From contig SXNL01000061.1 in NCBI GenBank assembly GCA_005777185.1, positions 38,908 through 102,907 on the forward strand: DNA of 64,000 bases, written 5' to 3'. The translations under genes and the position numbers were made by a program. Shown piece after piece: positions 29,426 to 38,203 of the stretch. Each line of letters begins with the position of its first letter. Positions within the stretch are counted from its first letter, which is position 1. The notes beneath the pieces were generated by a model. The model worked only from the letters and a program-made list of their open reading frames with translations. It was not told the DNA's origin and made no database searches. The DNA is from Myxococcales bacterium. GTDB taxonomy: Bacteria; Myxococcota_A; Polyangia; Polyangiales; Polyangiaceae.

Positions 29426-30595
29426 TTAGCACCCCTCGGCCACGTGCGAAAGCAGCCTCTCGACTCCCTCGTCGAGAACCTCCGGCGGCGCGAGGAGCGA
29501 GACGACCAGATGCGGCTCGGTGGCCATGTCGAAGAAGTACCCGGGATGTGTGTAAACTGCATGTTCCCGGAGGAGGCCCTCCGCCCACGTCTCCTCCGAT
29601 CGCGTGGCGGGCAGGCGCAGGATGGCGTACCAGCCCCCCTCGACGTCGAGGAGCGTGACGGGACGGTCCCGCGTACGCTCGGCGACCGCGCGGAGGTTTG
29701 CCGCGATCCGGCGCTGGATCCCCTCCCGCGTCGTCCGACCCGCGGCGAGGAGCCGCGGCAGCGCCACCTGGACCGGCGCCCCCACCGACAGGAAGGCGTC
29801 GCACACCACGTCGAGCCGCGCGAGCGCCGCGTCCACGAGGGACGGCTCTCCCGACACCACGATCCACGCGAGCTTCATCTGGGGCAGCCCGCCGAGCTTG
29901 GACAGCCCCGACAGCGCGAAGCACAGTCCCCCCCGCTCCGCGCAGACCGACCGCACCGCGGGGACACGGGACCCGAGCGGGTACTGCGCGAAGACCTCGT
30001 CCACGACGAGCGGAAGGCCCGCGGCGAGCATGGCGTCGAGCTCGGCGCGTGCGAGGTACGAGCCCGTGGGGTTGTTCGGGCTCACCGCGAGGATCGCGCG
30101 CACGTCCGGCGTCACACCCGCGCGCAGGCTCGGGATGTCCACGTGCCACCGTCCGTCGTACGCGATCGTGTACGGCGCGAGGCGGACCGCCTCGCACGCG
30201 GCCAGGTGATCGAACAGGGGGTAGCTCGGCCGCGGCGCGAGCACGACATCGCCAGGATCGCAGAGCACCTTGAAGAGCATCGCGTAGGCCTCGCTCGTGC
30301 TCGCGACGAGCACGACGCGATCGGGGTCCACGGCCGCGCCCAGCTCTTCCATGTAAAATGCACTTATCGCCTCGCGTGCCTCCCGGGTCCCACGCGCCGA
30401 GGGGGCGTACACGAGGCACCGCGCGTCGGACAGCGCCGCGCGGATCTCGTCCTCCGCGTAGGGGAGCCTCGCCGTCGTCGGGTTCGACGCGGTCAGGTCG
30501 AGGACGGGACCGCGGCTGCGCGCCTCGCGGAGCAGGCGCGTGAGCACGTTCTCGGCGCTCGCCAGATCCGTCCGTCGCGAGAGCGCCCGCGTCAC
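29426..30595 (-). CDS. PLP-dependent aminotransferase class I/II
   Basis: VSPNNPTGSYL; LSGLSKLGGLPQMKLAW (PLP Lys region); VASTSEAYAMLFKVLCDPGDVVLAPRPSYPLF. Confidence 0.92.
   Translation of the reverse strand: MTRALSRRTDLASAENVLTRLLREARSRGPVLDLTASNPTTARLPYAEDEIRAALSDARCLVYAPSARGTREAREAISAFYMEELGAAVDPDRVVLVASTSEAYAMLFKVLCDPGDVVLAPRPSYPLFDHLAACEAVRLAPYTIAYDGRWHVDIPSLRAGVTPDVRAILAVSPNNPTGSYLARAELDAMLAAGLPLVVDEVFAQYPLGSRVPAVRSVCAERGGLCFALSGLSKLGGLPQMKLAWIVVSGEPSLVDAALARLDVVCDAFLSVGAPVQVALPRLLAAGRTTREGIQRRIAANLRAVAERTRDRPVTLLDVEGGWYAILRLPATRSEETWAEGLLREHAVYTHPGYFFDMATEPHLVVSLLAPPEVLDEGVERLLSHVAEGC
29549..29563. repeat. Palindrome site C
   Basis: TGTGTA-AAC-TGCATG. Confidence 0.65.
30350..30364. 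repeat. Palindrome site D
   Basis: CATGTA-AAA-TGCACT. Confidence 0.65.
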
Positions 30596-31293
30596 GGGAC
30601 CCCCTTCGCGACGTCCATGAGCCGCCGCGCGAGGCGCGGACCCCGACCGGTGTCCTCGTGGCGGAAGAAGGCCCAGAGCTCGGACACGCCGGCGGCCCGC
30701 GCCTCCGCGAGGAACGCCGCCAGCGCGGCCTTCGTGTAGGAGGCCTTGCGGAGACGCGCGTAAGCCCAGGTCCCGATCCGGACCATGCCCGTCGCCTTCG
30801 TCTCGTCGTCCGTGATCACGATCGTGTGCCCCCCCCGCGCGAGGAGATCCCGCGCGTCGGGATCGCGCCACGAGGGCTTCGCGGCCTCGAGGGCGATCCG
30901 CTCGCCCGCCGGCAGCTTGCCCAGGAAGGCGCGGAGGAGCCCCACGTCCTTCTGGAGGTAGGGCGCGAGCTGCACGAGGACGGGGCCCGCGCGGTCTCCA
31001 AGCCCTTCGCGCGCCGCGTAGAACGACCGGAGCACGTCATCGAGCGCCGCGTACCGCAAGCTGCCCACCGCGACCGGCGCCTTGAGGACGAACGAGAACC
31101 CCGGCGGGACCTCGCGGGCCCACCCGCGCACGACTTCGGGCTTCGGCGTGCGGTAGAAGGTGCCGTTGATCTCGCACGCCGAGAGCCGCGCCGCGTAGTG
31201 GGCGAGCATGTCCTTGGCGCGGAGATCCGCGGGGTAGAACGACCCCTTCCACGCCGGGTACGAGAAGCCGCTCGTCCCCGCGCGCAGGATCAT
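30592..31293 (-). CDS. DUF72 family protein
   Basis: LRAGTSGFSYPAWKGSFYPADLRAKDMLAHYAARLSACEINGTFYRTP; 4-nt overlaps with both neighbours. Confidence 0.93.
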   Translation of the reverse strand: MILRAGTSGFSYPAWKGSFYPADLRAKDMLAHYAARLSACEINGTFYRTPKPEVVRGWAREVPPGFSFVLKAPVAVGSLRYAALDDVLRSFYAAREGLGDRAGPVLVQLAPYLQKDVGLLRAFLGKLPAGERIALEAAKPSWRDPDARDLLARGGHTIVITDDETKATGMVRIGTWAYARLRKASYTKAALAAFLAEARAAGVSELWAFFRHEDTGRGPRLARRLMDVAKGVP

Positions 31294-31628
31294 GGGATGT
31301 GCATCTGCATCGGGATCGTCTGCGTCACGCGCATCGAGCCCGCCGACCACATGAAGGTGGGCGCCTCGTAGAGCACGATCGTGGCGTGGTGCGCGTACAC
31401 GGGGATCTGCAGGCGCGCGAGCCCCGCGTCCGACTGGAACATGTAGGGGAAGCTGGCGGTCACGTCGTACGGACCGGGCGGCAGATCGTACGCGTTGCGG
31501 CCCCACCGCGCCGGGCACGGATACCCGTTGATGACGACCTTCGGCGTCACCATGTCGAGGATGAACGCCATGGGGTTGTGCGAGATGTTGAGCTCGATTC
31601 GACCCTGAGGATGGGGGCTCTGCTGCAT
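31290..31628 (-). CDS. Small hypothetical protein
   Basis: 112-aa ORF, translationally coupled to the DUF72 gene. Confidence 0.65.
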   Translation of the reverse strand: MQQSPHPQGRIELNISHNPMAFILDMVTPKVVINGYPCPARWGRNAYDLPPGPYDVTASFPYMFQSDAGLARLQIPVYAHHATIVLYEAPTFMWSAGSMRVTQTIPMQMHIP

Positions 31629-31689
31629 CGGAAGAGCTTAGGCAAACCGCCTCCGGATGGCGACCCTCGTCTGCGACCGCGCCGCAGCG

Positions 31690-32874
31690 CTAGTCCGCGA
31701 CCGTGAACGCGGCCCGCCCGACCAGCTGCCCGTCCTCCGTCTCGACCTCGACGTGCCAGCCCCCCACGAGGGCGCGCGGGAGTGCGCTCCCCTGCAGGGT
31801 CGACCGCAGGCGCACCGCGCCGTGCGGGCCCGAGACGCGCGACGTGTCCTCGGTGGCGCGGTGCACGACCGCCTGGTCGTGGCGCCAGACGTGGATGAGG
31901 CGGTCGCCCTTCCCGCCGGGGACCACCACGTCGGTCACCGCCGTCAGCTCACGGATCACGCTGGGGTGCAGCGTCTTCACCTCCATCGCGAGGCGCCCGT
32001 CGGGGAGCAGCATGGGCCCCACCGCGGAGCGCGACACGTACATCGGCACGGGCGGGATCACCGATCGTGCGAACCACGCGCCGAGCACCGACGCCGCCAC
32101 GCTGAGCAGGATCCCTCCCACGAGCCAGCGGTTTCTCAGGGAGGAGAGCCTCAGGTTGAGCGTCCAGAACCCGAGCGCCGTGATCCCCGCGGCGAGCAGC
32201 AACGACACCACCGTGCGCGTCTCCGGGAACAGGGCGGGGATCACCAGGTTGAGCGACGCGAAGAGGGTCAGCGCGTGGAAGAACCCCGCGAGCACGCGCC
32301 ACCGGAGGAGCACGCGATCGACGACGAGGTCCACCGTGGACACGATCGCGCAGACCGCGAGCACCGCAACGAACACCGAGTTGATCGTGCCGACGCTCGC
32401 CGACTTCCAGTAGAACGGCAGGAGGAAGAAGAGCATCCCCTGGTACAGGTTCTTGATGACGTACGTGACCGCGTAGAACCTGAGCTTCGCCTTCGCGCCG
32501 CCCGCCTCGACCGCGGCCTGCTCCTTCCCGGAGCCGAACAGGCGGAAGAAGCCGACGACGAGCAGCCACGCGATCACGAGCGACACGCTGAGCCACCGCG
32601 CTTGGTCGAAGCCCTTCTGCGCGACGAACACGACGCCCAGCCCGAGCCCGAGCGCATAGAGCGAGTGGAGCCACCAGAGCTTCTTGCCGTGCTTCCGGTA
32701 GAAGGAGCGCGCCAGCGCCACCACGCCGGGGCGCCCGAGGGGCACCGGCTCGATGACGCGACCGCCGGGCGGGGCCTCGGGCGGGGCGGAGACGTAAGGG
32801 GTGTGGTCGTTCTGCACGGCGCTTAATTTCGTTCTAACCCGACAATCGTACATGAGCCAACGCTCGGACATCAT
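31690..32874 (-). CDS. Membrane protein with DUF2914-like C-terminal domain (DUF5924-like)
   Basis: Multiple TM segments; C-terminal HPSVIRELTAV...LVGGWHVEVETEDGQLVGRAAFTV. Start uncertain. Confidence 0.65.
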   Translation of the reverse strand: MMSERWLMYDCRVRTKLSAVQNDHTPYVSAPPEAPPGGRVIEPVPLGRPGVVALARSFYRKHGKKLWWLHSLYALGLGLGVVFVAQKGFDQARWLSVSLVIAWLLVVGFFRLFGSGKEQAAVEAGGAKAKLRFYAVTYVIKNLYQGMLFFLLPFYWKSASVGTINSVFVAVLAVCAIVSTVDLVVDRVLLRWRVLAGFFHALTLFASLNLVIPALFPETRTVVSLLLAAGITALGFWTLNLRLSSLRNRWLVGGILLSVAASVLGAWFARSVIPPVPMYVSRSAVGPMLLPDGRLAMEVKTLHPSVIRELTAVTDVVVPGGKGDRLIHVWRHDQAVVHRATEDTSRVSGPHGAVRLRSTLQGSALPRALVGGWHVEVETEDGQLVGRAAFTVAD

Positions 32875-32900
32875 TCGTTGTTCCGCCGAGCGTCGCCCCC

Positions 32901-33527
32901 TTGCGGACCAGGATCCGACGCTTAAGCTCGGCCTTCATGACCGCAATGTCCAGCGCCGTTCGAGTCCTCGCCACCCCCGCCGCCAAGAGCCGAGCTCTCA
33001 CCAACCTCGTCGCAGGAGGTCTCGCGACCGCGGCGCAGGGCTCCGGCGACGCGCACGCCGCGCCTCAGGCCGTCCGCGCGAAGATCGGCTGGTTCCGGGC
33101 CCTCGCCCGCTACTTCCGCGATCCCAAGGCCGGCTTCTTCGGCAAGGCGTTCGTGTTCCTCGCCATCGGCTACGTGCTCATGCCGCTCGACCTCCTCCCC
33201 GACGTCGCGCCCATCATCGGTTGGCTCGACGACCTCGGGGTCGTCGGCCTCGCGATCGGCCACCTCGCGAAGAAGGCGAGCGAGTACCGCGACCGCTCGG
33301 CGATCGACGTCGCGACGGTCGAGCGCATCGACAGCCCGCGCGTCCGCGTGTCGGCGTACGGCACGCGGGAGCTCGCGAAGGCCAGCCCGAGGACGCGCGT
33401 GGAGCCCCGGATGGTCGAGTTCGATGACGCCTACGCCGATCCCGCGGAGGAGGCGCCCGTGCGGAAGGGCCGCATGAGCGAGGAGGAGTTGCTCCGTCGA
33501 TTCCGCGAGCTCGAGAGGAAGGTCTGA
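32901..33527 (+). CDS. YkvA/DUF1232 family membrane protein
   Basis: FLAIGYVLMPLDLLPDVAPIIGWLDDLGVVGLAI; start may be ATG 32937. Confidence 0.9.
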   Translation: MRTRIRRLSSAFMTAMSSAVRVLATPAAKSRALTNLVAGGLATAAQGSGDAHAAPQAVRAKIGWFRALARYFRDPKAGFFGKAFVFLAIGYVLMPLDLLPDVAPIIGWLDDLGVVGLAIGHLAKKASEYRDRSAIDVATVERIDSPRVRVSAYGTRELAKASPRTRVEPRMVEFDDAYADPAEEAPVRKGRMSEEELLRRFRELERKV

Positions 33528-33660
33528 CGAGAGGACCCCTGCGCAGGATCCCCTGACGACAGCCCCAACGGGCGGCTTGGCGCATCACTCTTTTCGTCCT
33601 ACTCTCCTCCTCGCTCGCGCGTGTTCGCGCACCGATGCCCAAGAAAGAGGAGCTCCCCGC

Positions 33661-34086
33661 ATGAACCAGAATCCTTACGGTCCCCCTCCCGGTCCTCCTC
33701 CTGGCGGGATGGGCGGGCCTCCTCCCGGCGGCTACGGGCCTCCCCCTGGCGCCCCCCCGGGCGGCTATGGCGCGTACGGGCCGCCGCCCCCGCCGCCGAT
33801 GGGCCCGCCCGGCATGATGCAGGCGAGCGCGCCCTACGGCATCGAGCCGATGAGCGGCCTCCCTTACTCCGACAAGTCGAAGATGATCGCGGGGCTGCTG
33901 CAGCTCTTCGCGGGCGCGTTCGGCGTGGGCCGCTTCTACACGGGGCACATCGGCATCGCGATCGCGCAGATCGCGGTCGTGTGGCTCACGTGCGGCGCCG
34001 GCATCCTCTGGCCGATGATCGACGGCATCATGATGCTGACGGGCCGGGTGACCGACTCCGAGGGCCGACCCCTCCGCCCAGGCTGA
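33661..34086 (+). CDS. TM2 domain protein with Pro/Gly-rich N-terminus
   Basis: MNQNPYGPPPGPPPGGMGGPPPGGYG...; KSKMIAGLLQLFAGAFGVGRFYTGHIGIAIAQIAVVW. Confidence 0.92.
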   Translation: MNQNPYGPPPGPPPGGMGGPPPGGYGPPPGAPPGGYGAYGPPPPPPMGPPGMMQASAPYGIEPMSGLPYSDKSKMIAGLLQLFAGAFGVGRFYTGHIGIAIAQIAVVWLTCGAGILWPMIDGIMMLTGRVTDSEGRPLRPG

Positions 34087-34097
34087 TCGCTCCGGTC

Positions 34098-34122
34098 GCG
34101 CACGGGACGGCCACCCGTGCGC
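34098..34122. terminator. Hairpin between convergent genes
   Basis: GCGCACGGG-ACGGCCA-CCCGTGCGC, perfect 9-bp stem, between the TM2 gene (+) and the ALDH gene (-). Confidence 0.5.
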
Positions 34123-34158
34123 GCGCCGACACGGTGCGGAGGCGGGGGCCGCCCCGCG

Positions 34159-35673
34159 CTACTTTCCGACGAGCATCTTCAGGATGAGATCGATGCGCTT
34201 GCCGAAGGGCGGGTTCAGCATGCCCACGCCCGACAACCGGCTCTGGTAGAACACCGGCTTCTTCTTCGTGAAGGTCTCGAAGCCCTCGCGGCCGTGGTAG
34301 TGCCCCATCCCGCTGGGTCCCACGCCCCCGAACGGCAGGTCCTCCTGCGCGGCGTGGAGCATGATGTCGTTGACGGAGACGCCGCCCGAGATCGTGTCCT
34401 TGAGCACGCGCTGGACGCGCGCGCCGTCGTTGTCGAAGACGTAGAGGGCAAGCGGCCGGGGGTGATCGTTGACGTACTCGATGACCTGATCGAGCGTGTC
34501 GTACTCCATGATCGGGAGGAGCGGGCCGAAGATCTCGTCCTGCATCACGGTCATCTCTTCGGTGACCCCGGTCAGGAGGACGGGCGCCATCTTCTTCGTG
34601 TCTCGCGCGAACGTCTCGTTCGCGGGGTTCACCGGGTGGAGCTTCGCGCCCTTCGCCTCCGCGTCGTCGAGGTGGCCCTGCATCCGGTCGAGGTGTCGCT
34701 CCGCGACGAGGGAGGTGTAGTCCGGGTTGGACGCGAGCGTCGGGTACATGCGCGCGACCTGGCTCTTGCACTCGTCGACGAAGGCGTCGACCTTGCCCTT
34801 CGGCACGAAGACGTAGTCGGGCGCGATGCACGTCTGCCCCGCGTTCATCATCTTTCCGTGCATGATCTTCTCGGCGGCCGTACGGAGGGAGAAGCCGTCC
34901 GTCACGATCGTGGGCGACTTGCCGCCGAGCTCGAGGGTCACGGGGACGAGGTTCTCGGCCGCGGCGCGCATGATGTGCTTGCCCACGGACGTGGAGCCCG
35001 TGAACAGCAGGTGATCGAACGGCAGCTTCGAGAAGGCGACCCCGATCTCGACGCCGCCCGTGACGACGCAGACGACGTCCTCGTCGAACGTCTCGGCGAG
35101 CATCTTCTTCATCAGCTCGCCCGTCTCGGGGACGAACTCGCTCGGCTTGATCATGCACGCGTTGCCCGCGGCGAGGATGGACGCCAGCGGATCGAGCGCG
35201 AGGAACAGGGGGTAGTTCCAGGGAGAGATCACGCCGACCACGCCGAGCGGCTGGGGGATGACCTCGGCCCGGGCGGGCATGAAGAGGAACGGGACCTCGC
35301 GCGGCTCGGGCTCCATCCACTCGTGCAGGTGGGCGCGCGCGTACTTGATCGCCGAGAGCGTCGTGAACACCTCGGCCGCGAGCGTCTCGTGCGCGGATCG
35401 GTTGCCGAAGTCGCTCGAGATGGCCTTCACGATCGCCGCTTTGTTCGAGACCAGCATCTTCTCGAGCTTGTCGAGGCGCTTGACGCGCAGCTCGTACCCG
35501 GGCGGGCCCGCCTTGCGGTGGGCGGCGCGCATGCGGCGCAGGATCGCGCCTGGATCAGCGGGAGCGGGCGCCGGGGTGGATGCGGACGTGCTCGCGACCG
35601 GCGCGGCGGCCGTGACCACCGCGGCGTCGTCGGTCTTCTTCACGCTATCGACCGTGTCAGGGGATGCGCTCAT
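34159..35673 (-). CDS. Aldehyde dehydrogenase (coniferyl aldehyde dehydrogenase-like)
   Basis: SPWNYPLFLALDPLASILAAGNACMIKPSE; LELGGKSPTIV; NAGQTCIAPDYVFVP. Confidence 0.94.
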   Translation of the reverse strand: MSASPDTVDSVKKTDDAAVVTAAAPVASTSASTPAPAPADPGAILRRMRAAHRKAGPPGYELRVKRLDKLEKMLVSNKAAIVKAISSDFGNRSAHETLAAEVFTTLSAIKYARAHLHEWMEPEPREVPFLFMPARAEVIPQPLGVVGVISPWNYPLFLALDPLASILAAGNACMIKPSEFVPETGELMKKMLAETFDEDVVCVVTGGVEIGVAFSKLPFDHLLFTGSTSVGKHIMRAAAENLVPVTLELGGKSPTIVTDGFSLRTAAEKIMHGKMMNAGQTCIAPDYVFVPKGKVDAFVDECKSQVARMYPTLASNPDYTSLVAERHLDRMQGHLDDAEAKGAKLHPVNPANETFARDTKKMAPVLLTGVTEEMTVMQDEIFGPLLPIMEYDTLDQVIEYVNDHPRPLALYVFDNDGARVQRVLKDTISGGVSVNDIMLHAAQEDLPFGGVGPSGMGHYHGREGFETFTKKKPVFYQSRLSGVGMLNPPFGKRIDLILKMLVGK

Positions 35674-35789
35674 CGGGGCCTCCTTTGGCGGGGTGGAGTC
35701 TATGTCGCGCACCGCCGGTCGACAAGGCCGACCCGTACCGAATTTCCGAGGATTCTTGCGGATCTTCGCGTATAGATCGCCCTTCGCGC

Positions 35790-37358
35790 ATGTGGAGTCG
35801 AGGTTGGCGTGACGAAATCTGGAGCCGGCTCGACGGGCCCTGGGATCTCATCGTGGTCGGCGGTGGCATCACCGGCGCGGGCATCCTGGGGGAGGCCGTG
35901 CGGATGGGGAAGAAGGCGCTCCTCGTCGAGGCGCACGACTTCTCGTTCGGGACGTCGAGCCGCTCCACCAAGCTCGTGCACGGAGGGCTCCGGTACCTCC
36001 GGCAGGGGCAGTTCCTCGTCACGCGGAAGTCGGTGAAGGAGCGCGAGCGCCTGATGCTCGAGGCGCCCGGCCTGGTCGACAACCTCGGCTTCTCGCTCGC
36101 CACCTTCCCCGGAGACCAGATCCCGCGCTGGATGTACGGCATGGGGCTCGTCATGTACGACGCGCTCGCATGGAAGTGGGCGCACGAGCAGCGCACCAAG
36201 GACGAGTTGCTCGAGCGCCTCCCGGTGCTGAAGGGCTCCGACGCGCAGGGCGGCTACCACTACTACGACGCGCAGACCGACGACACGCGCCTCGTCCTCC
36301 GCGTGTTGCGCGAGGCGGTTCACCAGGGCGGGACGGCGCTCAACTACGCGCGCGCCGAGAGCCTGCTCCGCGACGAGAGCGGCCGCGTGCACGGCGTCGT
36401 CCTGCGCGATCGCGCGCCGGGCGCGACGCGCACCTTCGAGGTCCGGGCGAAGGTCGTCATCAACGCGACGGGCGCGTGGGCCGACGATCTCCGCAAGGCG
36501 ATGGGCAAGGACGCCCGCATGCGGAAGATCCGGGGCAGCCACCTCGTCTTCACGAAGGAGCGCCTGCCGCTCGTCGAGGCGGTGAGCCTGCTCCACCCTC
36601 GCGACGGGCGCGCCGTCTTCGCGATCCCGTGGGAGGGCGTCACGATCTTCGGAACGACCGACAAGGATCACGCCGAGAGCCTCGACGCAGAGCCACGCAT
36701 CTCCGACGAGGAGGCCGAGTACCTGCTGGAGTGCGCGCACCGCGCCTTCCCCTCGCTCTCGCTCGGCCTCCCCGACGTGATCGCCTCGTACGCCGGCGTG
36801 CGCCCGGTCATCGACACGGGCGCGAAGGATCCGTCGAAGGAGTCTCGCGAGCACGCCGTGTGGAAGGAAGACGGCCTGCTCACCATCGCGGGAGGCAAGC
36901 TGACGACGTTCGCCGTGATGGCGCGCGACGCGCTCGCCGCGGTCGAGGAGGAGCTCGGCGCGCTGCCCGAGCGGACGAGCGTGTTCGAGGTGCCACGGAC
37001 GATCGACGCGTGGCCGGAGTCGCTCGACGAGCGGGCGCGGGTCCGGATGCTGGGGCGATACGGGCAGGACGTGACGGAGATCCTGAGCGACCCGTCCCTC
37101 CTCCGGCCGATCGGCGGGTCGATCGCGACGTTCGCGGAGCTCGCGTTCGCCGCGAAGGACGAGGGCGTCGTGAAGCTCGAGGATCTCCTGTTGCGACGGC
37201 TTCGGCTGGGACTGCTGGTGAACGGCGGCGGCACCCACGAGATGGAGGCGATCCGCACCGTCGCGCAGCCCGCGCTCGGGTGGGACGACGCGACGTGGGC
37301 GCGTGAGGCGAAGGAGTACGCGACCACCTGGCAGACGAGCTACCGGGGGTGGAAGTAG
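35790..37358 (+). CDS. glpD: FAD-dependent glycerol-3-phosphate dehydrogenase
   Basis: WDLIVVGGGITGAGILGEAVRMGKKALLVEAHDFSFGTSSRSTKLVHGGLRYL; IRGSHLVFTKERLPL. Confidence 0.95.
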   Translation: MWSRGWRDEIWSRLDGPWDLIVVGGGITGAGILGEAVRMGKKALLVEAHDFSFGTSSRSTKLVHGGLRYLRQGQFLVTRKSVKERERLMLEAPGLVDNLGFSLATFPGDQIPRWMYGMGLVMYDALAWKWAHEQRTKDELLERLPVLKGSDAQGGYHYYDAQTDDTRLVLRVLREAVHQGGTALNYARAESLLRDESGRVHGVVLRDRAPGATRTFEVRAKVVINATGAWADDLRKAMGKDARMRKIRGSHLVFTKERLPLVEAVSLLHPRDGRAVFAIPWEGVTIFGTTDKDHAESLDAEPRISDEEAEYLLECAHRAFPSLSLGLPDVIASYAGVRPVIDTGAKDPSKESREHAVWKEDGLLTIAGGKLTTFAVMARDALAAVEEELGALPERTSVFEVPRTIDAWPESLDERARVRMLGRYGQDVTEILSDPSLLRPIGGSIATFAELAFAAKDEGVVKLEDLLLRRLRLGLLVNGGGTHEMEAIRTVAQPALGWDDATWAREAKEYATTWQTSYRGWK

Positions 37359-37472
37359 GGGCGTCGCCCGGGGCGCGCCCACCGCCCGCAGCCCGCGATC
37401 CCGCGAGATCGCTCGGCAAAACGGGTCCGCCGGGACGGCACGCGCGCTGCACTGGACCCGTCCGCCGGCGCG

Positions 37473-38072
37473 GTGCCGGCAGGACGGAGCAGAACGGACA
37501 TGGGCTGGCAGCGTTGGATGGTTTCCGGTGTGGCGGCGGCGATGGCGACGATGGGCGCGACCACGGTCGCGGAGGCCGGCGAGGCCGAGGGGTGGATCAT
37601 CTCCGGGGGCCAGGGTGCCGCCGTCACCGAGGGCACGGGCATCAACTTCTACAACATGGACCAGAAGGGGTACCTCGACTACAAGGACCGCTGGGGCGCG
37701 AACCTCGGGTGGACGAAGGGGCCGACCGGGAACATCGAGATCAAGCGGAAGCCCGGCGCTGGCACGGGGCCGCTGAAGTGTGGCGAGCTGTTCGCGTTCA
37801 AGGTGGACAACGAGTGGATCATCTACGGCAAGCAGAACTTCGGCATCAACCTCACGAGCCGCACGAAGCTCGACGACAACTCGTACCAGTGGAAGATCAC
37901 GAAGTGCGCGGCGGGTCAGGCGGTCCAGAAGGGTGCGCCCGTGTCGCTCACCAACACGAAGGGGAACGACGCGGTCGTCGGATGCAAGCGGCCGGCAGGC
38001 GTGAACCTCGCGTGGAGCGACGACGTCGAGGTGAAGTTCGGCGTCTGCGTGAGGGCGAAGAAGTCCTTGTGA
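37473..38072 (+). CDS. Secreted protein of unknown function (possible beta-trefoil-like)
   Basis: Signal peptide (MVSGVAAAMATMGATTVAEAG); internal repetition of GYLDYKDRWGANLGW / NEWIIYGKQNFGINLT / VVGCKRPAGVNLAW blocks. Confidence 0.7.
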   Translation: MPAGRSRTDMGWQRWMVSGVAAAMATMGATTVAEAGEAEGWIISGGQGAAVTEGTGINFYNMDQKGYLDYKDRWGANLGWTKGPTGNIEIKRKPGAGTGPLKCGELFAFKVDNEWIIYGKQNFGINLTSRTKLDDNSYQWKITKCAAGQAVQKGAPVSLTNTKGNDAVVGCKRPAGVNLAWSDDVEVKFGVCVRAKKSL

Positions 38073-38203
38073 CGCGGGGCTCGCAGCGCGTCGCTCCGTA
38101 GGCCGACCGCGTTCCCTCGGGAGAGCGCGGGCCGCGGGCGCGCGGCGGAGCGCTCACGTCGAGGATGTCGGGGCGCCACGCCGCAGCCGTGGGCCCCGCG
38201 CCT

